Of a stretch of DNA of 64,000 nt, positions 19,782-29,182 are shown piece by piece. This DNA comes from Halomonas sp. TA22 (GTDB lineage: Bacteria > Pseudomonadota > Gammaproteobacteria > Pseudomonadales > Halomonadaceae). The notes under the pieces are model-generated. The model worked only from the letters and a program-made list of their open reading frames with translations. It was not told the origin of the DNA and did no database searches. Numbering within the stretch: the stretch's first letter is position 1; every line of letters starts with the position of its first letter. The stretch spans positions 372,001 to 436,000 of the forward strand of contig NZ_CP053108.1 in assembly GCF_013009075.1 (NCBI RefSeq), in the 5' to 3' direction. Made by a program: the position numbers and the translations under genes.

Positions 19782-20669
19782 ATGGCCCTACCCTTCGATC
19801 TCCGCGCCCTACGCTGCTTCGTGACCGTGGCCGATTGTGCCGGCTTCAGCGCGGCGGCACGCGAACTGCATATCGCCCAGTCGGCGGTGAGCCAGACCAT
19901 CGCCAACCTGGAGCGGCGTATGGAGGTGACGCTGCTTCACCGCCATGAGCGACGCATCACTCTGAGTCAGGAGGGAGCGACGCTCTACCGTCATGCCCGC
20001 GATCTGCTCGAGCGCGCCGAGGCCGCCCATCTCGCCATGCGCGAGCTGCATGGCTTGGTCAAGGGCGAAGTGCGCATCGGCATCCCCTCCATGCTCGGCT
20101 CCTACTACTTTCCGCCTCTGCTGATGGGATTCAAGACTCGACACCCAGGGATTCGCCTTACGGTGGTGGAGGCCGGTACGCGTCGTCTACAGCAGATGAT
20201 CGCCAGTGGCGAGCTGGACCTGGGCGTAGTGATTGACGATGCGGGCAGCGATGGGCTCGAGCGGCGACGCTTTCTGCGTGAGGAAATGGTGGTCTGCGTG
20301 CCTGAGGACCACCCTTTCGCGCGCCTTGAATCGGTCTCCGCGGGGGTCTTTTTCGATGAGCCGCTGGTGCTGTTTCAGGAGGGATACTTTCATCGCGAGT
20401 TCGTCGATGCACTCGCCAAGGAGGAGGAGTTCGTCGCCAACGTGGCGTTCGAATCCAATCTGATTCCCCTGACCAAGGCGATCGTGCGTCAGGGCTTCGG
20501 CATCTCCACCTTCCTGCGCCGAGTGGTCGACGATCCAGGGCTCGCCGCGGTGTCATTCTCGCCGCCGGCCTGGCTGGACCTGTCGCTTGCCTGGTCGTCA
20601 AAGGGTGGGCTGTCGCGCGCTGAGCAAGCCTTCGTCGATTATGTACTGGAGCACCGAGACGAGGCCTGA
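19782..20669 (+). CDS. LysR-family transcriptional regulator
   Basis: 295 residues. The N-terminal winged helix-turn-helix is at about 5-62 (LRALRCFVTVADCAGFSAAA, then LHIAQSAVSQTIANLERRM), and the effector domain is at about 90-290 (GEVRIGIPSMLGSYYFPPLL). ATG at 19782 is preferred over a TTG six bases earlier. It diverges from the YnfM-like exporter and likely regulates it. The ligand is unknown. Confidence 0.9.
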   Translation: MALPFDLRALRCFVTVADCAGFSAAARELHIAQSAVSQTIANLERRMEVTLLHRHERRITLSQEGATLYRHARDLLERAEAAHLAMRELHGLVKGEVRIGIPSMLGSYYFPPLLMGFKTRHPGIRLTVVEAGTRRLQQMIASGELDLGVVIDDAGSDGLERRRFLREEMVVCVPEDHPFARLESVSAGVFFDEPLVLFQEGYFHREFVDALAKEEEFVANVAFESNLIPLTKAIVRQGFGISTFLRRVVDDPGLAAVSFSPPAWLDLSLAWSSKGGLSRAEQAFVDYVLEHRDEA

Positions 20670-20697
20670 CACGGAATCATTTGCTCGACTGAGACGC

Positions 20698-21321
20698 TCA
20701 AGGCATGGCGCGCATGGCCAGCTGCGCCTGATCCATGGGGCGCCGAGCCTGCCAGTAGTGCTGTTGCCAGAAGACGTTGTCCAGCTCGGAGAGAATCACA
20801 CCTTGGGAGGTGGAAGCATGCAAGAAGTAGCCATCGCCGACATAGACGCCGACATGATTGTAAGGGCCGGGGGGGCGGAAGAAGACCAGATCGCCGGGCT
20901 TGAGCTCGCTGCGGTCGATGCGTTGGCCCTGCAGCACCTGGGAATCGGTGGTGCGTGGCAGGTCCATGCGGAAGCTCTCGCTGAAGATGTGCTGTACGAG
21001 CGCCGAGCAGTCGATGCCACCTTGCCCCTCGCCCCCCAGCCGATAGGGCGTACCGACCCAGCGCTCATGCTGGGTAAGCAGCGCCTGGCGCACCAATTCG
21101 GGCGACGGACTCTGGAAGCTGCGAAGCTCGCGGATGGGATTGTCCACGGGGGACATCATTGGGCCGTGACTGAGCGAGGGCCTGCTGATACTGCTGAAAT
21201 AATTGGCGGGGGCAGAGTCGCTGCGCTGCTGGCTCGCACAGCCAACCATCAGGGCCAGCAGCAAACTCACACTCGCGATACGCAACATCCTGGCGACCAT
21301 CGACATGGCGACCATCTTCAT
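20698..21321 (-). CDS. NlpC/P60 family lipoprotein, cell-wall endopeptidase
   Basis: 207-residue lipoprotein related to NlpC and MepS (Spr), which cut peptidoglycan stem peptides or cross-links. The signal peptide ends in LMVGC with Cys28 lipidated. The NlpC/P60 domain covers about 75-205: catalytic Cys105 in GIDCSALVQ, His156 in YNHVGVYVGDG and His168 in YFLHAS. The start at 21321 has gaggt about 5 bp upstream; further Met codons lie just inside, and a longer upstream frame lacks support. It ends 29 bp from the convergent LysR gene. Confidence 0.88.
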   Translation of the reverse strand: MKMVAMSMVARMLRIASVSLLLALMVGCASQQRSDSAPANYFSSISRPSLSHGPMMSPVDNPIRELRSFQSPSPELVRQALLTQHERWVGTPYRLGGEGQGGIDCSALVQHIFSESFRMDLPRTTDSQVLQGQRIDRSELKPGDLVFFRPPGPYNHVGVYVGDGYFLHASTSQGVILSELDNVFWQQHYWQARRPMDQAQLAMRAMP

Positions 21322-21484
21322 CACGACCTCATTGACGATTCTAGGAACCGTTCTTACCCGCGGCACGCATGAGTGCGTGCCGTGAGAATGACGCCGCTGT
21401 GGAAGTGGTGCCTGTGCCCGAGCGGGTGCAAGGGCCATGTACCACGTCCATAGCAGCCTGTCAGCGGTTCAGCGGTGGCAAATC

Positions 21485-21508
21485 CAGGCGCTTGACAGGG
21501 AGCGCCTG
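21485..21508 (-). terminator. Hairpin between the DUF1266 and NlpC/P60 genes
   Basis: Eight-base arms caggcgct/agcgcctg with an 8-base loop. It follows the DUF1266 gene in its direction of transcription but lacks a U-run. Confidence 0.35.
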
Positions 21509-21586
21509 AAGAAAAGGCTAAGCGAATATAAGCAATTTCCTGACGATTGGCGAGCCCCTATCGAACACAATTGCCAGTCTATTTTA

Positions 21587-24052
21587 CTAATGCAGCGTGC
21601 GTGCATCGCCTGGTAGGGTATCGATATGCAGCGGCGCCCAGTGACGCGGCCTGGCGCCCGGGAAATCGAGGCTCGCCCAGGCGCCGCTGAGCGGTGGCGC
21701 TCCGGTCAACCAGGAGACCAGCGCCTGGCGAAATCCGGTCAGAAAATCGTTACGCTCCGGTGTCTCTCCCATGAAGAAGGAGAAACCCGCAAACAGCCCG
21801 CGCGCATACTCTCCCCATCCTGAATAGTGGGCCGCCGCCAGCTCCATCGCGCGCTCCAGTGCCTCATCGAAGGCCTCCTCGTTGAGCCAATTCAACTGTC
21901 GACCAGCCACTGCCAAGTCGACCGCCTGGGCGATGTCCCAGGCCGTCATGTCGATCTCGTTGCACTCGTGCTCATTGTCGCGGGCGCGCTTCAGGCGCAA
22001 CAGGTGATTGCGCTCCTCCTCGTCACATTCACCGGACTCAAGAATCGCGATCTCTGCCTCCAGGCGTGCCCGGTTCAGGGTATAGGGGGCGTAGTTGATC
22101 TGGTACTCCTGCCGGTCGCCGGAGCTGAGCAGAAAATCGAGAAACTCGCCAAGCGATTGGCTGCTCTGCAAGCCGTAATGACTATCGAGCCAGTCACGAA
22201 TCGCCTCGCGCTCGCGCTCGCTCTCGGGGAAAGGCTCGCTCCAGGCGCTGGCATTGAGCGGACCCACCAGGGCCAGGGCGGTAAAGCGCAGCAGCGTGGG
22301 GCGCCGCCCCGGTTCGCGCCAGGCAGCCGGCTGCCAATCCAGCCAGTGGAACGGACTGCCCGGGTCATCGCGGTGCCAGCGGATGTCATGGACCAGGGTC
22401 GGCCCCTCGCCTTCGGGCAGTACCGCCTCCCAGGCTGCCCAGGCATCCAGCAGGCGGCGCGAATCGGCATAGAATCGACACAGCACGCCGCGCAGCGACT
22501 CGGCCAGCTCAGCCAGGCCTTGTGAGGAAAACACCTCGCTATCCATCGCCATCTGTAGGTAGAACGCATACTTCTCGGCCATGTGGATGGTGGCGGCATG
22601 GCGGCTGCAGCTGGCCAGTCGATCGCGCTGGGCAAGCTCTGCTGGATCGGGATGGCCGAATGGCGTGGCGGCACTTGGCAAGGCGTTATGGCTGGCATCT
22701 GCCGCCAGCTGGTTGAGGTAGTGGGCCTGGGCCGGCAGCCAGTAGCGCGTCAGCCCGGCGACACCGTCATCGGGAAACAAGCTCAACGTCTCACGAAGGT
22801 AGCTTCGCGCGTCGTCGCGCCGCGCCGGGTCGAGCATCGCGGGCGGAGGGCCCTGGCGGTAGAGCAGGTCGGGATCGCGCAACGAGGCGAGCGTTAGGGT
22901 CCAGTGGCGTGCATCGCGCCGCCAGCCACGCATCGCCTCACGCGAGCGCTGGCGGGTCTGATCATCGAGCAGGGATTGCAGCGGCTCGCGCCAAGGGCTG
23001 ACCGGCGAGTGCAACAACAACGCCCAATCGTGGGTCATGTCGCCCATGCAGTCACCACCCTCGAACAGGCTGCGTCCACGCTGATAGGCATGCACCAACG
23101 CCACCCAGTCGCTGTAACGGCGAATCAGCAGATCCGCGGCATGAGCGGCGAAGGCGCCGGCCTCCGCTTCGTCGAGCCACTCCATGCACCAGCCGGCATG
23201 CGCCAGTTCGACCAGGCGCAGCCAGTCCCAGGCGGCCCACTCGAGTGCCTCTCCACGCCCCAGGAACGTCAGCATGACCCGTCCGTAACCTTCGCCACCC
23301 TTGAGGTTCTTCGCCCAGCTCAGGCGCGTCTCGGCATCCGCCTCGAGCAGTCGCGCGGCATCGACATCCCAGCCATAGCGATCCCCCTGCCCAGCCAGCC
23401 ACAGCATCAAGCGGATCAACCCCTCGCGGTCGCTGATCTGCCAGACATCGTGCAGCCAGTTGCCGACTTCCGGCCAGTCGAGCCCGGCGGCAGGCGGCAG
23501 GCCCAAGGTGGGGGCAAATGCCGCCCGCAGGCGCCAGCAAGCCTGTCCCGGCGCCGCTGGCCACAGCTCGGCATCGGCGGAACCGTGCTTGGCCAGATGG
23601 AGACACACCATCTCCCAGGTGATGCCTTCGCCATCGTGCTCGAGGGTGGCCAGCGCCTGACAGGACTCATAGAAGCCATCGTCGCCCCGCACCCAGCCCT
23701 CCGCGCTGCGTACCTGCAGCAGGGCTTGCAGCCAGCTGTCGAGATCCGAGTACCGAGAGCAGATCGTCCTAGCCAGGCACTGCGCCCATGCCCTGCCCTG
23801 GTCTAAAGCCATCCAACCGGCCGCCACGGCCAGCGCGATCAGCTCTAGCGAAGCGAGCTGACGTGCGGGATCGTGCCCCTCCGGGGCGAACGCTTCCATG
23901 AGACGCCAGCCAAGCTCGCTACGGTCAGCAACGCCCAACTGCTGGAGTCGGGATGCCGCGAGGTCGACCTCCACGGCAGTAGGATCTGGCTCGAAGGCCC
24001 AGCCGCAAAGCACCAGCTGCTGGGCCCACCAGGCATTTAGGGGATCGACCAA
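21587..24052 (-). CDS. Large protein with repeated DUF1266-like modules
   Basis: 821 residues, no signal peptide or membrane segment, rich in Trp and Ala. Two clear DUF1266 modules share the same layout. The first has LMLWLAGQGDRYGWD (215-229) and AWDWLRLVELAHAGW...RRYSDWVALVHAY (274-323). The second has FLDFLLSSGDRQEYQ (637-651) and AWDIAQAVDLAVAGR...HYSGWGEYARGLF (704-753). An N-terminal half-module (66-115, RYSDLDSW) is weaker, and a segment at 553-578 ends in SPFHWLDW like the module ends SPWREPL (352-358) and GAWASLDF (790-797). DUF1266 proteins include E. coli YbeR and YbeU, of unknown function. Start is TTG at 24052 behind gaggtg. It stands alone on this strand with a hairpin after it. 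Confidence 0.8.
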   Translation of the reverse strand: MVDPLNAWWAQQLVLCGWAFEPDPTAVEVDLAASRLQQLGVADRSELGWRLMEAFAPEGHDPARQLASLELIALAVAAGWMALDQGRAWAQCLARTICSRYSDLDSWLQALLQVRSAEGWVRGDDGFYESCQALATLEHDGEGITWEMVCLHLAKHGSADAELWPAAPGQACWRLRAAFAPTLGLPPAAGLDWPEVGNWLHDVWQISDREGLIRLMLWLAGQGDRYGWDVDAARLLEADAETRLSWAKNLKGGEGYGRVMLTFLGRGEALEWAAWDWLRLVELAHAGWCMEWLDEAEAGAFAAHAADLLIRRYSDWVALVHAYQRGRSLFEGGDCMGDMTHDWALLLHSPVSPWREPLQSLLDDQTRQRSREAMRGWRRDARHWTLTLASLRDPDLLYRQGPPPAMLDPARRDDARSYLRETLSLFPDDGVAGLTRYWLPAQAHYLNQLAADASHNALPSAATPFGHPDPAELAQRDRLASCSRHAATIHMAEKYAFYLQMAMDSEVFSSQGLAELAESLRGVLCRFYADSRRLLDAWAAWEAVLPEGEGPTLVHDIRWHRDDPGSPFHWLDWQPAAWREPGRRPTLLRFTALALVGPLNASAWSEPFPESEREREAIRDWLDSHYGLQSSQSLGEFLDFLLSSGDRQEYQINYAPYTLNRARLEAEIAILESGECDEEERNHLLRLKRARDNEHECNEIDMTAWDIAQAVDLAVAGRQLNWLNEEAFDEALERAMELAAAHYSGWGEYARGLFAGFSFFMGETPERNDFLTGFRQALVSWLTGAPPLSGAWASLDFPGARPRHWAPLHIDTLPGDARTLH

Positions 24053-24196
24053 GGCTCACCTCAACGTTGCAAGCGATATCGCGAATCGAAAAAAGGGGCC
24101 CTAGTGTAGCTGAAAGCGGCGGCTACGCCGACGCCGGCATCGAGGCAGGGGAACCTTTATCGCAAAATTGTTGGCGGATACAAGCGGGCCTTGGCT

Positions 24197-24232
24197 GCAT
24201 GTTTTAAATAATGCACACTGCGTAAAACATGC
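24197..24232. promoter_or_regulatory. Dyad operator candidate upstream of gabD
   Basis: Ten-base arms GCATGTTTTA (24197-24206) and TAAAACATGC (24223-24232) separated by 16 bases, 40 bp before the gabD start. A two-turn dyad of this size suits a dimeric repressor. Regulator not identified. Confidence 0.5.
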
Positions 24233-24271
24233 TAGCCAGCGCCCTCAAACAACGACGACTCAGGAGCCCCG

Positions 24272-25717
24272 ATGCCGACCCTCCCCGATCTACTGATTCC
24301 TCACGCCTACATCGATGGCAAATGGCGTGAAGGCACGTGTCGCTTCGCCGTGACCAACCCCGTCAACGGTGAGCTTCTGGCCGACGTGCCCGACCTGGGC
24401 GCCGAGGATGCTCGCGATGCCATCACCGCAGCCGAGGCCGCCTGGCCTGCGTGGCGCAAGCGCACGGTCAAGGAGCGTTCACAACTGCTGCGCGCCTGGT
24501 TCGATGCGATCATGGCCAACCAGGAAGCTCTTGCCAGGCTGATGACACTTGAGCAGGGCAAGCCACTCGCCGAGTCGCGCGGCGAGGTGGCCTATGGTGC
24601 TGCCTTCGTCGAGTTCTACGCCGAGCAGGCCAAGCGCATGGCCGGAGAAACCCTGCCGAGCCACGGCGCCGACAAGCGCCTGCTGGTCTTTCGCGAGCCG
24701 ATCGGGGTGGTCGCCGCCATCACGCCGTGGAACTTCCCGTTGGCGATGATCACCCGCAAGTGCGCACCTGCACTGGCCGCCGGTTGCCCGGTGGTGATCA
24801 AGCCCGCCGAGGCCACGCCGCTCACCGCCCTGGCACTCGCCAGGCTGGCCGAGCAGGTCGGCTTTCCCGCTGGCGTTCTCAACGTAGTGACAGCCGAGAA
24901 GCCGGCAGCCATCGGCGAGGTGCTGACCTCCGACCCGCGGGTGCGCAAGATCTCCTTTACCGGCTCCACCCCGGTGGGCAAGCAGCTACTCGCACAGTGC
25001 GCCGGCACGGTCAAGAAGGCTTCCATGGAGCTAGGCGGCAACGCACCCTTCATCGTCTTCGACGACGCCGACCTCGACGCCGCCGTGGAGGGCGCCATCG
25101 CCTCCAAGTACCGCAACTCGGGCCAGACCTGCGTATGCACCAACCGCTTTCTGGTCCAGGCCGGCGTATATGACACCTTTCTCGACAAGCTGGCCCACAG
25201 GATCGACCACTTGAAGGTGGGCAATGGCCTCGACGATGGCGTCCTCCAGGGGCCTCTGATCAATGCCGCGGCGGTGGACAAGGTGCAATCGCACATCCTC
25301 GATGCCGTGGCCAAGGGCGCTCGCCTGGTCTGCGGCGGTGACGTGCACCCGCTGGGCGGCACCTTCTTCCAGCCCACGCTGCTTGCCGACGTGACGTCCG
25401 GGATGCGCGTCGCCACGGAGGAGACCTTCGGCCCGTTGGCGGCGGTGTTCCGCTTCGACAGCGACGCCGAGGCCATCGCCATGGCCAATGCCACCGAGCT
25501 CGGACTGGCCGCCTATTTCTACGCTCGCGACTACAAGCGCATCTGGCATGTCATGGAGGGGCTTGAGTATGGCATGGTGGCAGTCAACGAAGGGCTGCTC
25601 TCTACCGAGCTTGCTCCCTTCGGTGGCGTCAAGGAGTCCGGCCTGGGGCGCGAAGGCTCGCACCACGGCTTGGATGAATTCACTGAACTAAAATACGTAT
25701 GTATCGGCGGCCTGTGA
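24272..25717 (+). CDS. gabD: Succinate-semialdehyde dehydrogenase, NADP-dependent
   Basis: Oxidises succinate semialdehyde to succinate, the last step of GABA breakdown. The 481-residue protein is a standard ALDH: TPWNFPLAMITRK in the coenzyme site, FTGSTPVGKQLL, the general-base Glu in MELGGNAP (about residue 253), and catalytic Cys287 in GQTCVC. This second cysteine two residues later is typical of GabD. ATG has aggagcc upstream. It lies 33 bp before gabT. NADP preference is assumed from family. Confidence 0.93.
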   Translation: MPTLPDLLIPHAYIDGKWREGTCRFAVTNPVNGELLADVPDLGAEDARDAITAAEAAWPAWRKRTVKERSQLLRAWFDAIMANQEALARLMTLEQGKPLAESRGEVAYGAAFVEFYAEQAKRMAGETLPSHGADKRLLVFREPIGVVAAITPWNFPLAMITRKCAPALAAGCPVVIKPAEATPLTALALARLAEQVGFPAGVLNVVTAEKPAAIGEVLTSDPRVRKISFTGSTPVGKQLLAQCAGTVKKASMELGGNAPFIVFDDADLDAAVEGAIASKYRNSGQTCVCTNRFLVQAGVYDTFLDKLAHRIDHLKVGNGLDDGVLQGPLINAAAVDKVQSHILDAVAKGARLVCGGDVHPLGGTFFQPTLLADVTSGMRVATEETFGPLAAVFRFDSDAEAIAMANATELGLAAYFYARDYKRIWHVMEGLEYGMVAVNEGLLSTELAPFGGVKESGLGREGSHHGLDEFTELKYVCIGGL

Positions 25718-25750
25718 GCGCCAATCGCCCCGCATCGAAGGAGTGAAGAG

Positions 25751-27049
25751 ATGAACAACGCACAACTCAATGAGCTCAAGCAGCGCTACGTCGCCAATGG
25801 CGCCGCTAGTCCCGCCACCCAGTTCGCCGAGCGCGCCGAGAACGCGCTGATCTGGGACGCCGACGGCAACCGCATCATCGATTTTGCCGGCGGTATCGGC
25901 GTGCTCAACATTGGTCACCGCCACCCCAAGGTAGTCGAGGCCGTCAAGGCGCAACTCGACCGCGTGATGCACACCTGCCAGACGGTAATGCCCTACGAGG
26001 GCTACGTGAAGGTGGCTGAGAAACTCAGCCAGATCACCCCGGTGCGCGGTCACGCCAAGGTGATGCTGGCCAACTCCGGCGCCGAGGCGCTCGAGAACGC
26101 GGTCAAGATCGCCCGCGCCGCCACCGGCAAGACCAACGTGATCTGCTTCGACGGCAGCTATCACGGCCGTACCTTCATGACCATGGCGATGAACGGCAAG
26201 GTCAATCCCTACCAGACCGATTTCGGACCCATGCCCGGCACGGTATTTCGCGCTCCCTACCCGGTGCCCTACCATGGGGTGAGCGAGGAAGAGGCCCTGC
26301 GCGGGCTGAAGATGGTGCTGAGAACCGATGCCAACCCCAAGGACACCGCGGCGATCATTCTCGAGCCGGTGCTCGGTGAAGGCGGCTTCTACCCCGCCTC
26401 GGCCCGCTTCCTGCAAGCGATTCGCGATCTGTGCGACGAGCACGGCATGCTGATGATCGTCGATGAAGTGCAGTCCGGCTTCGGGCGTACCGGCAAGATG
26501 TTCGCCATTGAGCACAGCGGCGTTGAGCCGGACATCATGACCATGGCCAAGAGCATGGCGGACGGCATGCCGATCTCGGCCATCGTCGGTACCGATAAGC
26601 ACATGGATGCCTCCGGCCCCAACTCGCTGGGCGGCACCTATACCGGGAGCCCGGTCTCCTGTGCGGCCACCCTGGCGGTCCTCGAGGTATTCGAGCAGGA
26701 GCAGATCCTGGAGAAGAGCCAGGCGCTGGGCGACAAGCTGGGCAAGCGTTTCGCAACTTGGCAGCAAGAGCTCGACTGCATCGACAATGCCCGCAATCTG
26801 GGCGCCATGGCCGCCTTCGAACTGGTCTCGGACAAAACCCAGCGCACTCCCAATGCCGAGCTAGCTGCGGCACTGTGCAAGAAGGCCCGCGAGAATGGCC
26901 TGATCCTGCTCTCCTGCGGCATGTATGGCAACACCATCCGCTTCCTGATGCCGGTCACCATCGAGGACGAAATACTGGAAGAGGGTCTTGACATCGTCGA
27001 GTCCTGCCTCAAGGCGCTGATTGGCAACACCGCCACGGCTCCCGCCTGA
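25751..27049 (+). CDS. gabT: 4-Aminobutyrate aminotransferase
   Basis: Transfers the amino group of GABA to 2-oxoglutarate, giving succinate semialdehyde and glutamate; class III PLP enzyme. It is 432 residues. The PLP lysine is Lys267 in MTMAKSMADGMP; IVDEVQSGFGRTG precedes it, and NSGAEALENAVKIAR forms the cofactor loop. The SD is aaggagtg. It is cotranscribed with gabD and ends with a strong terminator at 27079. The close homologue 5-aminovalerate aminotransferase (DavT) cannot be excluded from sequence alone. Confidence 0.92.
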   Translation: MNNAQLNELKQRYVANGAASPATQFAERAENALIWDADGNRIIDFAGGIGVLNIGHRHPKVVEAVKAQLDRVMHTCQTVMPYEGYVKVAEKLSQITPVRGHAKVMLANSGAEALENAVKIARAATGKTNVICFDGSYHGRTFMTMAMNGKVNPYQTDFGPMPGTVFRAPYPVPYHGVSEEEALRGLKMVLRTDANPKDTAAIILEPVLGEGGFYPASARFLQAIRDLCDEHGMLMIVDEVQSGFGRTGKMFAIEHSGVEPDIMTMAKSMADGMPISAIVGTDKHMDASGPNSLGGTYTGSPVSCAATLAVLEVFEQEQILEKSQALGDKLGKRFATWQQELDCIDNARNLGAMAAFELVSDKTQRTPNAELAAALCKKARENGLILLSCGMYGNTIRFLMPVTIEDEILEEGLDIVESCLKALIGNTATAPA

Positions 27050-27078
27050 TCGCAAGACCAGTACCGCACGGTCTCTGT

Positions 27079-27106
27079 CGCCCGGCTGAATAGCCGGGCG
27101 TTTTTT
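27079..27106 (+). terminator. Rho-independent terminator of gabDT
   Basis: Nine-base stem cgcccggct/agccgggcg with loop gaat, followed by tttttt. Confidence 0.92.
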
Positions 27107-27137
27107 GTGACACGCTGCCAGAGGGCTCTATTTTTTA

Positions 27138-27186
27138 TACAAATACTGCACATTTACAAATACTAAAGATCATCTGTACAAAGATA
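27138..27186. repeat. Three TACAAA direct repeats upstream of amidase gene
   Basis: TACAAATACT at 27138 and 27155 (17 bp apart) and TACAAAGATA at 27177, in an AT-rich stretch between gabT and the amidase. They could be a regulator's binding sites; the regulator is unknown. Confidence 0.4.
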
Positions 27187-27309
27187 ATGCCTAAGCGCCA
27201 CCTAGTCCGGATCCTCAACGCCTAACCCGACGAACGGTTTTTACTGAGCGTGTCATGGCCTAGTCTGATGGCAGAGATCAGGGAGAACTCAGGCTGACAA
27301 GGAGGTGAT

Positions 27310-28719
27310 GTGAAGGATGCCGATCTAGGGTCGATGAACACCGGCCAACTCTTCGACCTCTTCCAAGCCGGAAGGGCATCACCGCTGGAAGCGGTCCAAG
27401 CCGCTCTCGAGCGCATCGAGCGCTTTAACCCAGTGGTCAACGCCTATACCCATGTGGACCGGGAAGGCGCCGAGCGCGCCGCCCGCGACTCGACGCAGCG
27501 CTGGACGCGTGGTGAGCCATTGAGCACCATCGACGGGATGTCTGTCTCACTCAAGGACTTGACCGAAGTGGCGGGCATGCCGGCACGCAAAGGCTCGCGT
27601 ACTGTCGCGGATACTCCTTGCAACAAAGATGCCCCGGTGGCGCGCATGCTGCGCGAGGCTGGCGCAATCTTGCTCGGCAAGACCAATACCCCGGAATTCG
27701 GCTGGAAGGGGCTGACCGACAACCGCGTCTATGGCACGACCTGCAACCCCTGGAATACGCGTCTGACCCCCGGCGGCTCCTCAGGTGGCGCCGCCGTGGC
27801 GGCCGCCCTGAACATGGGCGTACTGCACCAGGGCGGCGACTCGGGCGGCTCGATACGCATTCCCGCAGCATTCACCGGCGTGTTCGGGTTCAAGCCCACC
27901 TTCGGCTGGATTCCCCAGTGGCCGCCGGCCAACGAACCGACGCTATCGCACCTCGGCCCGTTGACCCGCAGCGTGCCGGATGCGGTGCGCATGCTCAACG
28001 TGATCGGGCGTTACGACTATCGCGATCCTTACATGATACGGGGCATGCCCGATGATTGGGGGATGAATCTCGATCAGGGGCTGAATGGCCTACGTATTGC
28101 CTACTCCCCCGACCTGGGCTATGCCACGGTGGACGAACAAGTGGCCCAGCGCGTGCGCGAGGCGGCCCGAGCGCTCGAAGCGCTTGGCGCGGAGGTCGTA
28201 GAGGTCGACCCCGGCTTCGAGTCACCCCTCGAGACGTTTCAGACGCTGTGGTTCACCGCCTCCCTGGAAGCATGGACACAGTGCGACGAGCGCCAGCGGC
28301 TCGACCCCGGCATGGTCGCCACGGCCATGCGCGCGCGGGACTTCAGCGCACTCGACCTGTTCCAGGCCGTCAAGGCTCGCGCTCGGCTGGCCGCAAGGCT
28401 CGAGTACTTCAACCAGCAGTATCATCTATTGATGACGCCAACGGTGCCGATCGCTCCCTTCGAGACCGGCCACGACGTGCCGCCGGGCAGTGGCCTGCGC
28501 GACTGGGAGGAGTGGTCGCCCTTCACCTATCCGTTCAACCTTACCCAGCAACCCGCCGCCTCGGTGCCGTGCGGCTTTACCGACGTCGGCCTGCCGGTGG
28601 GGTTCCAGCTCGCCGGCGGCAAGTTCGACGATGTGCGCATCCTGCGCGCCTGCCACGCCTACCTGAGCGCCCATCCGCCACGCTTTCCGAGCGGACCGAG
28701 CCCGGCGAGGCCCGACTGA
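27310..28719 (+). CDS. Amidase signature family enzyme
   Basis: 469-residue cytosolic amide hydrolase with the Ser-cisSer-Lys triad: Lys82 (VSLKDL), the glycine-rich serine at 157/158 (GGSSGG), and nucleophile Ser181 (DSGGSIRIPAA). GTG at 27310 follows aaggaggt closely; ATG at 27334 is an alternative. It converges with a second amidase 460 bp away that has the same triad at the same residue numbers. It lies after gabDT, but a terminator separates them. Substrate unknown; GatA and AtzF-like roles look unlikely because no Asp/Glu-tRNA subunits are nearby. Confidence 0.88.
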   Translation: MKDADLGSMNTGQLFDLFQAGRASPLEAVQAALERIERFNPVVNAYTHVDREGAERAARDSTQRWTRGEPLSTIDGMSVSLKDLTEVAGMPARKGSRTVADTPCNKDAPVARMLREAGAILLGKTNTPEFGWKGLTDNRVYGTTCNPWNTRLTPGGSSGGAAVAAALNMGVLHQGGDSGGSIRIPAAFTGVFGFKPTFGWIPQWPPANEPTLSHLGPLTRSVPDAVRMLNVIGRYDYRDPYMIRGMPDDWGMNLDQGLNGLRIAYSPDLGYATVDEQVAQRVREAARALEALGAEVVEVDPGFESPLETFQTLWFTASLEAWTQCDERQRLDPGMVATAMRARDFSALDLFQAVKARARLAARLEYFNQQYHLLMTPTVPIAPFETGHDVPPGSGLRDWEEWSPFTYPFNLTQQPAASVPCGFTDVGLPVGFQLAGGKFDDVRILRACHAYLSAHPPRFPSGPSPARPD

Positions 28720-29182
28720 AACGCTCAAGGAAGCCGGAAAGCGGCCAGGACGGCACTCATACATCATTAATATATCATCAATGAATTCCACTCATTGAGC
28801 ATCCTCATGTATAACGAAAGCCAATAGGTACCCCTTTGTTAAGCTCTGTGTTCATGAGGGGCTCGCCCCCTGTCCGCGCCGGTAACGGTGAAAACGCCGT
28901 GCAACGTCTCGGAGGGTTGCCGCATCGTGGGCGAGGGGCACCTCAGCAAGGCCCTGGACGCCTTCTGCCGGGAGCGCGAAGCCATCGTCAGCGAGAACGA
29001 CAGCCGCGGCGGCGAGATAATGACTTGCCTGGAGCATCAACGAGGACTCGGAGGCTCCATCGGCACGCTGGCCGAATCTATTCTTGCCATCATCCATCAG
29101 CCTTTCTTCGGCCCCGCTCCATGCTTCCCTTCCCTTTAAGCCCACCCCTTACGTTTCCCTATCAAGGGAAGACAGTAGCCGC
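28720..29182. other. Gap between convergent amidase genes
   Basis: 463 bases. The left part is AT-rich with a dyad TCAATGA (28778-28784) / TCATTGA (28792-28798). A plus-strand frame of 83 codons (28888-29139) and overlapping reverse frames are open, but none has a convincing Shine-Dalgarno or a recognisable product. It may be decayed coding sequence. Confidence 0.5.

Noticed and set aside
28852-29145. Open frames in the gap between the amidase genes
   Set aside because: No Shine-Dalgarno, no recognisable product, and frames on both strands are equally open; described only as a gap.
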